DNA from: Lichenostomus cassidix
Lineage: Eukaryota; Chordata; Aves; Passeriformes; Meliphagidae
Direction of reading: 5' to 3'
DNA: 64,000 bases
Assembly: GCA_008360975.2 (NCBI GenBank)
Contig: CM039179.1
Coordinates: 50,698,561-50,762,560, forward strand
The position numbers and the translations under genes are program-made. Below the pieces are notes generated by a model. The model made no database searches. It saw nothing but the letters and a program-made list of their open reading frames with translations, and had not been told where the DNA came from. Shown here piece by piece: positions 12,801 to 25,217 of the stretch (its first letter is position 1; every line of letters starts with the position of its first letter).

Positions 12801-15332
12801 CATTCAGTTTAGCTGTTGACATATAAGTCAGAAATCATAACTGCCTTGCAATCAGTGTACATATCAAAATCTCTTGCAATATTTATCTTGTTATAAATTG
12901 GCATACAGCTTTCAGAGTTAGTAATGAAACATTTTTGACATGATTTCTGACAGAGTTGTATAATTTTGGACTAGTAAGCATAAATGTGGGGAAGTGTTTT
13001 GTTTTTTTTTTCTGACAAGTTGGGTCTTGGGTGGCTCTCATGAATCATCTTTCAGATGATGACTTATTTACCAGCTGAACAGGGGAGTTATGTGTCATGT
13101 AAATAATACAGAAATAACAAGTTTGGAAATATATAAACTCACATTTTACCTGCATTAAAACCAATTATTTTTCTGTCTTCTTGTAATTTTTTTTTACTAT
13201 GGTATTTTCAGGTCTGAGGTGTTTTTCTAGCCCTCTGCATCTGAACAGACCATATCAGAAGTCATCTTTGAAAAATACAACAGTACATTTCTTTACTCCA
13301 GTACTTAATCCACTTCCAGCCTTTAATTGAAAAAGGTTGGATTATTGTTTTTCATTTAAAGCTTTCATCAGCTTTTAAAATTGATAGTGCCTATATTCAC
13401 AAGGGATTAAGGAAGAAAATAAGTATACATTTTCACAGCCTTTAAATCACATAATTTGCCACTGAAATTAATGTGTATCATCTTGAATTATTATTTGATC
13501 TTATACATAAGTGCTCTGCTATTTTAAAGGAGTCTTAATAACAAATTTACCAAAGGCAGTTCAAAGCCCTTTTATCATTTTTTTTTCATTAGTATCTCCC
13601 ATTTTCATTTCATTGCTTTTGTTCCTTACCACCTTCTTCATCCAGAAAAATAAGTAACAGCCAGTGTCGCTTTTGAAATGGAAAAATGGTTTCAAATCAC
13701 TGGCAAAGCTTAATGACTTCTGACTGCTGAGATATGTTAATTTAAGCCAGACCAAATGTTCCTCAGCTGCAAATATTTGGTGTTGTTCACTGGGAACTGG
13801 CAAGATTTATGAGGGCCCAGTGGCAAAGGCTCTCTGCTCACATGCCTCACATTACAATTGTTTCACATGTTAGATGATAAAAGGCTGTTTGGAAAAAAAA
13901 AGGAAGAAGGAAAAGAATCAACTTTTCACAGAAAATGTGTATAGGCCCAAAGAGGATGAGGACTTAGAAAGACAGCTTTGCTTTTTTCTGTCAGTGAATC
14001 TTCTCAAAGAACCATTTAACTGCTGAATTAATGTGGTATTCTCATGCCAATCTGCATTCTTTTTACCCTCTCAAAACATCAAAATCCATGTGACTGGATG
14101 GTTCAAAGCACTGGTAATGGAGCATAGAGGACTTGGTTTTGGTTTTCTTTTTTTTTCACTTCTAGGTGGCCAGTCCAAACCTACTGCAAACGGACAGTGG
14201 CCAAAAGTCATTAACCTTTGGCTCTTTGGCTGTTATTGAGAAATTAGGTTAGCAAGCTCAGTTTAGTAATGGGTGGAGGGGGATCTATATCAGAAACACC
14301 CCAGTAAGTTATTCTGATAGACACTCTTGATAGGGGAATCTTACATGCGTAGGACAGACACCAAACTATCCTTTGTGAAAAGGCACCTGCACAATTAGCA
14401 CATCAGTAGGAAAACCCCGTGGAAGCATTCCCTGCCATTCTGTAAATTAGTTTGTATATTAGACTGTAAATTGGGAAGCATTCAGTCTGTAGTAATTCTA
14501 CAATAACAGCAAAAAAAACCTGTATGGGGAGTGGGGCAGTATAAAAGTTATGTTCCTAAATTTAATTTTTTCATATATGCTTAAAGGGAAACATTTACTT
14601 GTTTCATTAATTGAAAGAAAAATTAATTCCTGACTGTCTTACATTTACTCTTTTATTTGTAAATACTGTAAAATTCGGGGGGTTCACACTATTCCTAATT
14701 GATCTAACAGAATTAGATTTTTAATTTTTTTTCTTTTCTGAAAGCAGAAGCCAAAAACTAGTAGTAGCAAATCCTGGTGTGCAGAGAAAAGAATAAATGC
14801 TTTCTCTGCTGGATTGGATTAAACAATGTGTCACCGAAAGCCCTTCTCCTATCCACACTTAAAATCTTTGGGGCAAATATAGTTTTTTTTCTGGGTCTGT
14901 CTGAGGTTGTTATTGTTGAAAGCCTGATTGCTGCTTTCATGCAGACAGGTAACCTTAGTGTTAGAGCTACAGGCTCCAATGCTTTAGTGCTTTACCACTG
15001 CTTTTTGTACCCCATTCCTTCTCATAGCTGCTAGAACAAGGAAGTTCTTCCCAAATTCAAAGGAAGGAAGGGTACAGCAGATTTACTTATGCTGGGTCAG
15101 GTCACCCCTAAAACTAGAGAAAAATCCCGCAGCATATTTCAGTCTTGAGGAAGTCTTGAGGGCATCCTGAGCTGAGTGAGCATCGGTGTGAATTCATTCA
15201 GACTTTACGGTGTGGATGTTTGCAATCAGAATAGATTAACCCTGATTATACAAATCAGCTACAGTGAAGGTCTACTAAGCACAGAAATGACTGCTCTAAT
15301 GATTATAGGGTGATAACTCCTGAGCAGCACTC

Positions 15333-15390
15333 AGGGTTTCCACTGAAGGCAGTGGGAGCCATGAGGGCTAAGTGCATTCCTAGGCTTTTG
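15333..15390 (+). repeat. Possible ancient amniote repeat fragment
   Basis: The phrase ccactgaaggcagtgggagc followed by catgagggctaagtgc resembles a common old reptilian/avian interspersed repeat (cattgacttcaatgggagct..gtgctcagcac). Recognised from memory only and not assigned to a family. Confidence 0.3.
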
Positions 15391-16450
15391 AACAGGAAAG
15401 AGAAATGCCTCTGCAGGGGTCAAAATGCCCCCTCGAGTGTTAAAAAAGGATAATGGCTCTCACAGATAAGAGAAACATAATGAAATAAATAAACTTAATG
15501 TTGGAGGTTTGTTTTTTTAAAAGTATTTATAAACTAAAATATAAAAATTATTATGTTCATATTTGCGTTTAGGCAGAAACTATTTTTACTTAGGGGAAAA
15601 AAATGCACCATGTATTTGTGTTAAATACTCTAATTATTTTTTTCACTGGGATAAAAGGAAAAAAAAAGCTGACAGCCAGCAAAAGAAACAAAAATCTAAA
15701 TTCTTTTCTTGCATTAAATATGACACAGATTGTAAAAAGCAATATTTTTACCCTTGAAATGTTTGAAATATTGACATTCTGTCCACTCAATTGTCAGCAT
15801 GTCTTTAGAGATAGAGCTTCCAGGTTCTTAGCATTTAGTAAACTGACACTGATCTCTATTCTTCTTTAAACGTGGATGCAATTCTTGGCTTAAAAAAACC
15901 CCTCCATGATACCATGAAAGGTTATTCTTGCTGTAGACGCTTCAAAAATTCTGTGCTAGCCTTATGGCTGTTTTCCTGTCTTCCAAATTTGTATTAATAA
16001 AAAAAGCTTATTAGCTTTAAGTTTCAACAAAGCTTGAAAAGGGATTTAGGAACATTATAGTCTGCTGTTCCTGGGGGTACATGCAGAAGTTGTAGCTTGT
16101 GCTACTGGAAAGAAGCTCCTCAGTGCCTCAGAGCCAGTGAGGAAGGAAAGGTGGCAGTGAGGAAGGACAGGACCTACACAGAGGTAGAGCAAAGAACTGA
16201 TGGAGTGGGAGCCAGACCTGGGAGGCAAGACCTGGCTTCGCAAATTCTTTGGTTAATTCTGTGGGAGTTTGTGTTTGCTGTTTGGGCAGCACAAAATCAG
16301 CTTCATGAATCTGAGGGTCCAACTTTGTGTACCTAAAACCAAAGTATATATCAGAGCCTGCCTTCCTTACCTGAGCCGAACTCTGGTGGAATTTAAATAA
16401 ATGGTAGACATGAAAGCCAGAAAAAAAGGTTTTTCTAGTTTTGTACCAGT

Positions 16451-16509
16451 ATAGATAGATATATAAACAAAATGTATATAGATGTATAGATATATAGACA
16501 GATAGATAA
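16451..16509 (+). repeat. Degenerate (ATAG)n / AT-rich microsatellite
   Basis: Repeated atagatag, tatagatgtatag and gacagatagatag units, interrupted by aaacaaaatg. Several GATA motifs arise from the repeat itself. Confidence 0.85.
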
Positions 16510-16929
16510 GCAAAATTAGCTGCATGTTAGTAAAGGTTAAAGCAGAAGTAATATAACATCACAGAATTAATTACCAAACCTTCCTAGCAGAAGCAATGGC
16601 ATTGCTTGATTTCTCTGCTATTATTCATACTGCTGTGTTTACTTTAGAGTGCTAGAGAAGTCCCTTATGATTTAAGTAAAGTTTTTCATGTTTTACTCCT
16701 ATTGGCATGTGAATTCTTCAAGGATAAAATATCTGCTATATTTCTCTGTTTTCTTTCACTCCTGCTTATATGGTGAAGCATGATTTGTAGTATTTAATGT
16801 AATCAGAGTATCATTAATTTTCTGCTAAAATGTTTCTGCATATGGCCATGCAAAATAAGTATCTACCATACCATCAGTTGCTTAAAGAATCAAAATGAGG
16901 ATGACAGTGTTTTTCTAAAGAAGATTTCT

Positions 16930-17460
16930 CTGAATCTTTCCACCCACAGGCTCTGTTGAAGGCAGTAAATAGTCCATTTTTGTTAATGAAGCTTCACTCA
17001 TACAGCTGGGATTGTTTAATATTTTACGAGTGTTACTTTGTTTTGCTCTCAACGATCTCAGGCAGTTAAGGATTTATGAATCGTGTTTTTCTCAGCCCAT
17101 CTGCGGTTTCCTATCTTCCCTGGCCTTGAGAATATGTTTAAATTTATTAAAGCGAAGCAAAGGCTCATTATTTCAAAGGAGAGCCAAAGTGACACAGTGA
17201 ATTGGTTATTAATGGAAAGGCACTGCCATAGGGCGATTGAAATTTAATGATATCCTACAAGAAAAAAATGAGGGTGTCACTTTCCAAAAAGTCATGCTAA
17301 ATGCCAGCCTTTTTAAGGTCCTGCCGCTAATTTTATGCCTGCACACAGTAATGTTTTCAAAAGCGTTTAGGAAACACGGACCAGTGACTGTACTGATTAT
17401 CCTTTTCACCTTCTCGCCTGTTCCAAATGGGTTTGTGCAGTGAGCGATTTAATCTCTAAA
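16930..17460 (+). promoter_or_regulatory. Candidate conserved non-coding element (enhancer-like)
   Basis: Seen: about 530 bp that keeps roughly ten CpGs (for example in ttttacgagtg, caacgatctc, aagcgaagc, gggcgattg, cctgccgcta, aaagcgttt, aaacacggac) inside an intron otherwise nearly CpG-free. Homeodomain-type TAAT/ATTA cores are frequent, and there are no simple repeats. Known: the DACH1 locus is rich in conserved long-range enhancers. Inference only: CpG retention and high complexity suggest constraint, but no alignment was possible. Confidence 0.4.
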
Positions 17461-17592
17461 TATAGGGAACGTTAAAAAAAATAACATTGCTGTTTTTCAC
17501 AAGCTAAGGGCCTTTTGCAATCCTCCAGAGATGGACTTGCAAATATGCTATCTCCATATGCTCACAGTAAGCTCTCAAACTGGCTCATCACC

Positions 17593-17609
17593 AAAAAAAA
17601 AAAAAAAAA
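17593..17609 (+). repeat. Poly-A tract, 17 bp
   Basis: Uninterrupted A run followed by ggaaaacaaaaaac. No processed pseudogene body is recognisable on the 5' side. Confidence 0.9.
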
Positions 17610-18639
17610 GGAAAACAAAAAACTTCAATCACTTTATTTCTTCTGCTTTTCTGTCATTCAAGAGATGTTTTATGTACACAGAGTACATTTATCAAAATTT
17701 AAGTCACACATGATTAGAGCATACCTAGGAATCTCTGAAATTTCTCAGTTTTCTCCTGATTAGTCTACATTTTCTTTCACAAGACAGACCTTGTTTCCTA
17801 AAATGCCTTCCACCTGTTTCTGGATTATTCTTAGTTTTTAATATAATGTTCATATAGAATTTGTCACTATGTTTTCTCAGTTTGAAAGACAAGCTGTGTA
17901 ATTTCCTGGTAAAATTCAGTGTATTCTTCCAAAGTGTATGTTGACACTTGGACTTCTTTTGGTTGGTTTGGCTTGTTTTTTTAAAATTTGAGCTGGTTAT
18001 AATTCTCAGACTGCAGAGACTATAATGTGGTCCTTAAGTGGCTGTTGAAGGAGTTCCAAATGGAAGCTGGAGATGAGGGGAAAGGGGAAATACCTATGTT
18101 AGGACTGCAGGACCAGGCAGATAGAAACTTTTTGATGATGCTGGTGCTCCCTGGTATATTATTGTTTAATGTTCCAGTGCTAGTGGTGACTGTATGGTTG
18201 CTTCCTTCTAGTTGTGTGTTTCAACATATGATTTACTACAACTATAACCACGTTTAAGCACAATTGAAGAACACAGATTGGGGATAAATCACTGGTAACA
18301 CAAGGTCTGTGTAAATGTCTGGACAGAAAATAGCTTGTGATAACCATGTCAAAAAAGCTGGCTTTACATTAAACACCTCACAATGTTAGATGACTGCTCC
18401 TTTGTAAAAGTAGAAGAACTGGCGAAGGATTCTCATGCCATGACAACAAAGCTGCTATGGCTACACAAGCTATTGTGTGACCTTCCTCAGTTCTCAGCCA
18501 CTGGGATGAAGAATCCCCTTTAGTACTTGCCCATAGATGTTCTCCTAAAATATCAACTCCCCGAGAAAGCATACAAATATGCAGCAAAATGAAAAGCGGT
18601 ATTAGCATAAAGGGATATTTGGTATCAATCATCCTCGGT

Positions 18640-18790
18640 TAATACAGAAATGGTGGAAGTCTGTGGTGGAAAAGACATGCTAGGTCACCTAGTTCATCTT
18701 CCTGCTGGTGCGGGAAATGTTCCCGACATATATTTTCTAGCGCCCTGTCCAGTCTAGTTTAAATACCTGATGCAACTCATTTATATTTAT
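18640..18790 (-). mobile_element. Old CR1-like LINE relic
   Basis: Seen: aggtcacctagttcatcttc, ctgctggtgcgggaaatgtt, then attttctagcgccctgtcca and gtctagttt. This order resembles the 3' UTR of old CR1 subfamilies of turtles and birds, read in reverse complement. Diverged remains may continue to about 18950. Recognition is from memory of the consensus and the limits are approximate. Confidence 0.55.
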
Positions 18791-18937
18791 ATTGTAATTT
18801 TCTCACAAACATAAATATAAAACCAAACTCCAGACGTTGCCCTTGACAGGCATATTAGTAACAAATCATTTTCTAACCTTGCTTATGGTAAATTTCCAAC
18901 CATCTGCTGACAGGTAAACAGAAATTTCTTCTTTCTG

Positions 18938-18953
18938 TTTTTTTTTTTTTTTT
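18938..18953 (+). repeat. Poly-T tract, 16 bp
   Basis: Uninterrupted T run just downstream of the old CR1-like relic. It is not clearly part of it. Confidence 0.88.
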
Positions 18954-20040
18954 AAATTCTCAGAATACTTTCACATCCCAGTCTCATCAAATGAAATAAT
19001 AAAAAAACCAACAACCTTAATTATACAATGACAGCACCATGTTGTTTCTAAAAGGAGAAATGTTGCCCTTTCTGGAGGTGTGGATCTGACAAGCATCCCC
19101 TTCCCCTCCTACACGAAGGATAACCTGTGGTCTTAAACATACCATCTGCCATCTGAATGCCCTAGAGGTGGAGGCAGTCTGAGGGCAGGAAAGACTGGTA
19201 GCCATCTCACTACATTTTACATATTAACAGCCCTAAAAAAAACCCCAAGAAATTATTGCCAAATTTTGAAGTCTTTCTCCTACAGAGCAGAATCCTGAGG
19301 CAAGAGCTTCTGGTTTGTTCTCTCTCTAGAAGAGTTGTGGTGGGGGAGAGTTATTTGCAGCTCGGAGCCAGGCTAGGTGACGTGAGTCATGGGGAGTGTC
19401 ATTGCTGAGGAGAAGGTAGCAGACATCGTTTCACACGCCTCGGTCTTGGGTCCCTGCGTGGGTGCTGGCAGTGTTGCCTGTTCTGCAGGAAGCAAAAGCT
19501 GCTTCTCAGTGCATGGAAACCACTCAGTGAGAGGGTCTTGCTCAGATTAACATACCAGGAGCAGGAGGGGTTAGAAGGAAAGGTCAGCGTCTGCACAGTG
19601 CTGAGTGTCTTCTTCTCGGGCTTAAATCACTGAAAGGAAGGATCTTCAGGCTGGGTGCAGGAATTACTATAGCCAGTGCCATGCCTTCACAGGGACTTTC
19701 TGTTGTCTGGGGTGAGGGGGTAGAAAAGTCAGAAAATAGGGTCGTTAAGACTATCAAACACTGTGTAAACTGAAGCCCTAATAGGATTTGCATACCATTT
19801 TAAAGAACATGTGGAGAAATGGTGACTTAAGGGCCTGCAGGTTTGGTCCCTCTAAGCTTCCTGTTTTAACTATAAACTTGTCATCCTATAACCTTTCTAA
19901 CAAAGACATAAACACTTCAGCTACATATATTTTGATTGTTTCATGACAGTTTACTGGAGGCTTAGCAATGACAGATTTCTTCATTGTCTTTTTGCCAAAA
20001 TTTGTCCTTTAAGTCATTTTTGTTGACTGCCCCTTTTAGC

Positions 20041-20460
20041 AGCTCACCTCACAATGAGAGAGGAGACAATTAATGGGAGGGTGATTTATCACTGCCAAAA
20101 ACTGTCAAGGACTTCTGTTGTAGCTGGAGAAAAAGCAATTTCACATTATGGCATTTCATTCCGAATACATTGTATTTACAGCTCACAGTTTTATTTTCAG
20201 AGCCTATTATCAGGTGAAACAGTTGCATCTGAAATGTTGTTTGTGACATAGGTGACCTGTTAGGATTTGATAAGTATTTACGCCAGAGCACAAGGGGCTC
20301 ACACATCTGCTGTTGGCAGAAGCAATGGAAAAAAATAACCTGGAAATGAGGCGTTTGATTTTTCTGGTTCCTACACTCGAGCATCTGTTGCTATAATTAA
20401 GTGGCATTCAGTAATTGCAGAGCAATGGTGAAATAAACATATGCATTCTTGCCAGCTTTT
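20041..20460 (+). promoter_or_regulatory. Candidate conserved non-coding element
   Basis: Complex, repeat-free sequence with TAAT cores (caattaatggg, ataattaagtgg, agtaattgcag), a GATA-like tttatcactg, CAGGTG-like atcaggtgaaa and isolated CpGs (tccgaatac, tacgccag, aggcgtttg, ctcgagc). No coding signature. Called on composition and motif density alone. Confidence 0.3.
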
Positions 20461-22154
20461 AGGATTTGGTGTCCTTACAGTAGGAGAGACAAGCAAAGTG
20501 ACTTCAGCAAGAACAAAGGGTTCTGTAACAAAGTTTAGCAATTAACTTTGCTATTGCATAAAGAGGAATTTTACAATGAAAAAGAAATAGAAGAAGAAAA
20601 AAAATATCTAAATTGGCCAGTAGCTTTTATTTGTTTAAACCAATTGCTCCAAGAGGTAAAGCAGAATATTGAACTGGGAGCATGTTAACATTTTTCTGTT
20701 GAATGGAGTTGTATTGGAGTTGTATTTAGAAAATAGAAATTGAGCATGCAATGCTAACTAAAAAAATGAGAATGCACGAAATCTATTACACAGAGAGACT
20801 TTATAATGAAATGTAGTCCTTCAGTTTGAAGGGGGAGTTGAGATCTCTGTGAGGGCCCCTGCTGCCTTTGTTTATGCCTCAATTGTGGTGTAAATGAAAA
20901 CAGAACCTGGTGGTCAGTATTAGTAAAGAACCCTGGTTAAAACAGGCATTTTAAATGAATCATTTGTAAGGCAGTTGTTAAACAATCAGGTGTTCCTTAG
21001 TCTGTGGTGAGATTCAGTATCCCTTTTTTCGGTTATTTTTTAGAATTGGGAAGAACTGGAGGTATATAATTTTTTTCTAAGAGAATTTAAGTCAGAACAC
21101 TGAAGAACACTGTCTCATCAAAAGTTTTGTGATTGTTGTGAGTTTTGCCTTTTAAGACCAGGCTGTCCAAGAAGTTATTCCAACAATGGTCCTTGTACTA
21201 AAAATAAAAATAAAAATGGATAATTGAATAGCAATACCCATGTAACCCAACAGATACGTGGCAGATGTAGCATGTTATAAATTCCAAGAACCTAAGAATA
21301 GAAAAGAGTGTCTGTCTCTTGCTGTCTGTCGAGGCCAATAAAGAGTGAGCATGAAAAAGAGCTCCTAGTATTGTTTGAGGAGGCCATTCTTATATATGCT
21401 TTGGCACTTTCACTTGCATGGTCTGGAGCAAGTTTGGCATTAACTGTGCCCCTCCCTTTTTGGCTGGGGGAGTAAGTAAGAGGAACCACTGTGCAGTGGG
21501 TGGTAAAAAATGCATTAAGTATCTTGAATATATGCATAGATACAGACATGCATGCATACACATACTTATATTCACATACACGGGCAAAGAGAGAAAAAGA
21601 GATGTAACATGAATGAAGAAAAGAGAAAAAAATCTTGTTTCACAGAGGAAGGACAGGACTGAAAAGTGACAATAGATGGTAGCTTTTACTTCAGTTTCCA
21701 TCACTGACAGCCATAGAAACTCCTAGCAAGCCAGTCAGAGCTTTAAGGAACTAGAATATCACAGGATCAGGATCTGTGTTGTATCTTAACATAAATATCA
21801 GAATGCTTTTTTGACTTTACCATTCCCATAGTGAAACTGAAACAGCTAATTAATTTTCTTTGCAAATACAAATACTCTGAAGGTAGGTATAGCTTTCTAA
21901 ACTGATAGATTTTTAATTTTTATCTGCATTTATGTAATGATAATTTCCATAACTACATTTTAAAAATTATTAAAATATATATTTTCATGGTATAATTCTG
22001 TTAAAAAATCTCATCAGACTTGAGGACATTAATGTATAAGAGTCTGATTCTAATAAACTTCATATATGAATGAACCTGCTGTTTTATTCTGCAAGTGAGC
22101 TACTGGATTTTGATGTTGTTTGGGACGTCTCACAAAGCAATATACCTGAACAAG

Positions 22155-22275
22155 GTGAGAGTCAGGAGATTCAGATTGTTTTTCAGGCTTTGCCAATAAC
22201 CTGTTGTGTGACTTTGGGCAAAGCACTTCACATCTCTGTGCCTCTGCTTCCCTTCATGCTTACTTACAGATGAAT
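22155..22275 (+). mobile_element. MIR-like tRNA-derived SINE relic
   Basis: Seen: gtcaggagattcag, ggctttgcc, then ctgttgtgtgactttgggca, aagcacttcac, ctctgtgcctctgcttccc and tacttacaga. This is the ordered signature of the MIR core and 3' region (tgtgtgaccttgggcaag..ctctgtgcctcagtttcc). Known: MIR elements predate the amniote radiation and survive as rare diverged copies in birds and reptiles. It is an inactive fossil; some copies have been co-opted as enhancers. Confidence 0.72.
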
Positions 22276-23059
22276 TCTTTGTGAAAGAAGTTACCCCTTA
22301 AGCATTTGCACAGGACTCTGATTTCCTTTTTGAGCCCTAGGCATTAACAATAAGTATTCTCACATTAAGTATTTCATTGAGCAAGGTTGGAAGCTTTTTA
22401 TTTTTGATGGAGGTGAGCCCATGGACAGTGGCTGTGAGCTTACTCCTGCCATCCTTGCATTGGCTCCTGTTTCTGAGCCATTTCAGAAGGGAATGTGGCA
22501 TTAGGACCTTTTATAATCAACATTCTTTCGCCAGCATCCATTCTCAGCCTGTTAAAAGAAAAAAGATAGTTGTGAGAACTCTGTCAATAGTGAAAGATCT
22601 GTTATGTTGTCCACTAAAAACTTAGTAGATGCTATAGGAGTGATTTTAATTGAGATTTTTACAACCGTTTGATAACACTGTTTTGATCACCGTATTTAGG
22701 GCTGGATTCCAACAGTGGACATAAAACCTCTGACTAATCCACTGAGTCACCCAGTCCCTGTCATATATTGCTTAATGGTCCATGCTGCCAGGAATTATAA
22801 TAGCTTTCTAGTAATAATTTTTTTTTTTGAAAGAAACTTTATGGGCACAAAGTCTTATAAAAGTTTAAACTTAGATTTTTAAAAAGGCAATCAAAGAAAA
22901 CTTCCTAGAGCTATGCTAAACTGCAGACTTTTTTTTGTTTACAATAAATGTATAGAGTCTTACATATACTATAAGTTAATGACTAATATTTTAACTTTGG
23001 TTGGTTAATGTTTGCAGGGCACTTACAGATGCTAGAATAATCTCTAATGTTTTTGCTCA

Positions 23060-23330
23060 ATCTGCTCTGGAGATGGATGAAATAAATAGTTTAAACTAAT
23101 TAATGTAACACCAGCTGTTACAAGTGCTTGGCAGACGTCTGTGAGTTTTGATGGGCAGAGAGCGGCTGTTGTACTTGACTTTATTTTAGTACAATGTTGA
23201 TCACAGTGTAAGCTGGAATAAATGACGAGCCAAAGGAAGGAACAGAGGATGAATTCTGTGTAATGCAAAATAAATATTGCCCTTTTTCTGAAAATATTTT
23301 TTGAGGTCAAGGGAGATTTATAGTGGACTT
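23060..23330 (+). promoter_or_regulatory. Candidate conserved non-coding element
   Basis: Contains actaattaatgtaac, a near-palindromic ccagctgttac E-box, cagacgtctgtg (palindromic AGACGTCT, CRE-like), gagcggctg and atgacgagcc. It is CpG-bearing and repeat-free in AT-rich surroundings. Inference only. Confidence 0.3.
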
Positions 23331-25204
23331 CTATTAAGTCAGAAGTGCTGTGACAACAGCTGTGCTAAGCATGCTTGGTATTAACATGCTTTACAAAAGC
23401 TGCAGAAATATATATAGACATCTATGAAATTTCACATTGCTTTTAGATTTCAAAAAGTGTTAAGGCTTAATATTAGCACTTTGGCTGCATATTTTATTTC
23501 CACCTAGCAATTGCTGTTAGAAAGAACAGATGTTTAAGACAGATAGATAAAAAATAATACTAGATCTAGAAATTCAATACGTTTGCAAAGAAAAAGTTGG
23601 ATTTCAGTGCTGCTTGTATGCACATGTTTGTATTGTATGGTTTTTTATTTATTTTGCCCTCTAAAGAATGAGCATGACTGCAGAAACTTTCAAGGTACAA
23701 AGTAGTTACTTGGTACTTTGTCCTGTACCCCTAATTTGTCAGTGCCTGGTCAAAAAACCTCCACAAAGCCTTAAATATATATCTGATGAGAATTCATTGT
23801 TTCTATGTGATTTAGTAATAAGTTAAAATATCAAAGTAACTTCTCTTTTAAAGTTGGAAGGTAGAATAATTGTGCTGTGACAGGGGAATGATGGCTGCTA
23901 TCTCTCTATGTGCCAGCATTAAGATAACAGTGTCATTGTACAGATTGTTACCCTGTGAATATGTCTAATAAGTTATTATAGCGTGCTGAGCAGATGGCAA
24001 GTGTGCTCCTGAAAGAATTGATGGATGGGATATGATGTCATCAGTGAGATGACAAGGTTCACAAGGTACTTGACCTCCAAGAATAAGTCCTAACTGGTTA
24101 GAATTCTAAATGGTGAACTTTTGTGACACTGGCTAAATGGGAAATATGTGCAATTTGTATTTCTTTATGGTAGTGTTTACCCTCTTCACTGAACTCCACA
24201 TAATGGGATTTGGTCCCTGAAGACTTGGAGATATTGTTGGAAGGTTTCACCCTGTAACCTTCAGAGGATTTAAAATACAAATCTATAAGTCTAAACTTTA
24301 ACAAAATCCCACCAAATTATATTTATGAAGTCAGGTTCACAGCTATTCTTGCTTTATATATATATGTATAAAGAATTTAATTGAGATGATCAATTAATCT
24401 AACATGTTCTCCCAAAAGAGAAAGCTGCTGATTTAGTAAGAAAGTACAAAGTATAACATTACAATTTACACTTTTACAAGAATGTGTTTGGAATTGTGAG
24501 CTATGCTAACATGACGAGGATCTTAAGAGTACAGGGATTTTAATTATGACTGGGTTCTCCATCCCTAAATTCTATTAAATGAATAAATGTTTGATTGTTC
24601 TATCTATCTAAAAAGGTGTCTTCCCATGTTCCAAATTACATAGTGGGATCTATACTGTTGAAATACAGGCCTCTAAAATAGTCCTCTTAGTTCTTTGCAT
24701 GATTCATGGAGTGAAGATGGTGCATGTGGAAGCCTCAAGATGGGGAATCTTGCTGCTAAAAGTTTAGGTACTGTCTAACAGCTGCATCTGATAGATACCT
24801 ACGTTCCCTTCTTTGTTGTATGAAGAATTTAGGTCCTTGTTTTATAGAGTACTGCTTCCATGGCAGACTGGGTAATCTAGACAGTGGAATTCTACCCTTC
24901 ATCTCTTTCAGGCACTCCTTAAACCCTACTGACCGCAAAGGGAGCTCTGCATGTCTATTTTCAGGAGCAATTATGCAGATAGACAGATCCTTCAGGATTA
25001 GAAGTTTGTACCTATACATTGTAAATTGGAAACAGAAATGGAACATGCAAAAGACACAATATATATAGAATATATCAAAAAAGAGCTTCTCAAACACAAG
25101 GGATAAGTGAATACTAAAGCTATACACTATGCCTTTCCTACAGTGAAAGTTATGGTCAAAGAGTTTGGGGTCATGTTTCTTAACCCCTGAAATTAATTAA
25201 TCTT

Positions 25205-25217
25205 CCCCCCCCCCCCC
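25205..25217 (+). repeat. Poly-C tract, 13 bp
   Basis: An uninterrupted run of 13 C in otherwise AT-rich intron. Its length is likely to be polymorphic or prone to sequencing error. Confidence 0.9.

Noticed and set aside
16451..16509. GATA-factor binding cluster
   Set aside because: The GATA motifs come from the (ATAG)n microsatellite, not from selected spacing.
24756..25127. 123-codon open frame on -
   Set aside because: It has no recognisable domain, a random-looking composition with an AT-rich start, and lies inside the DACH1 intron. Chance is the simplest reading.
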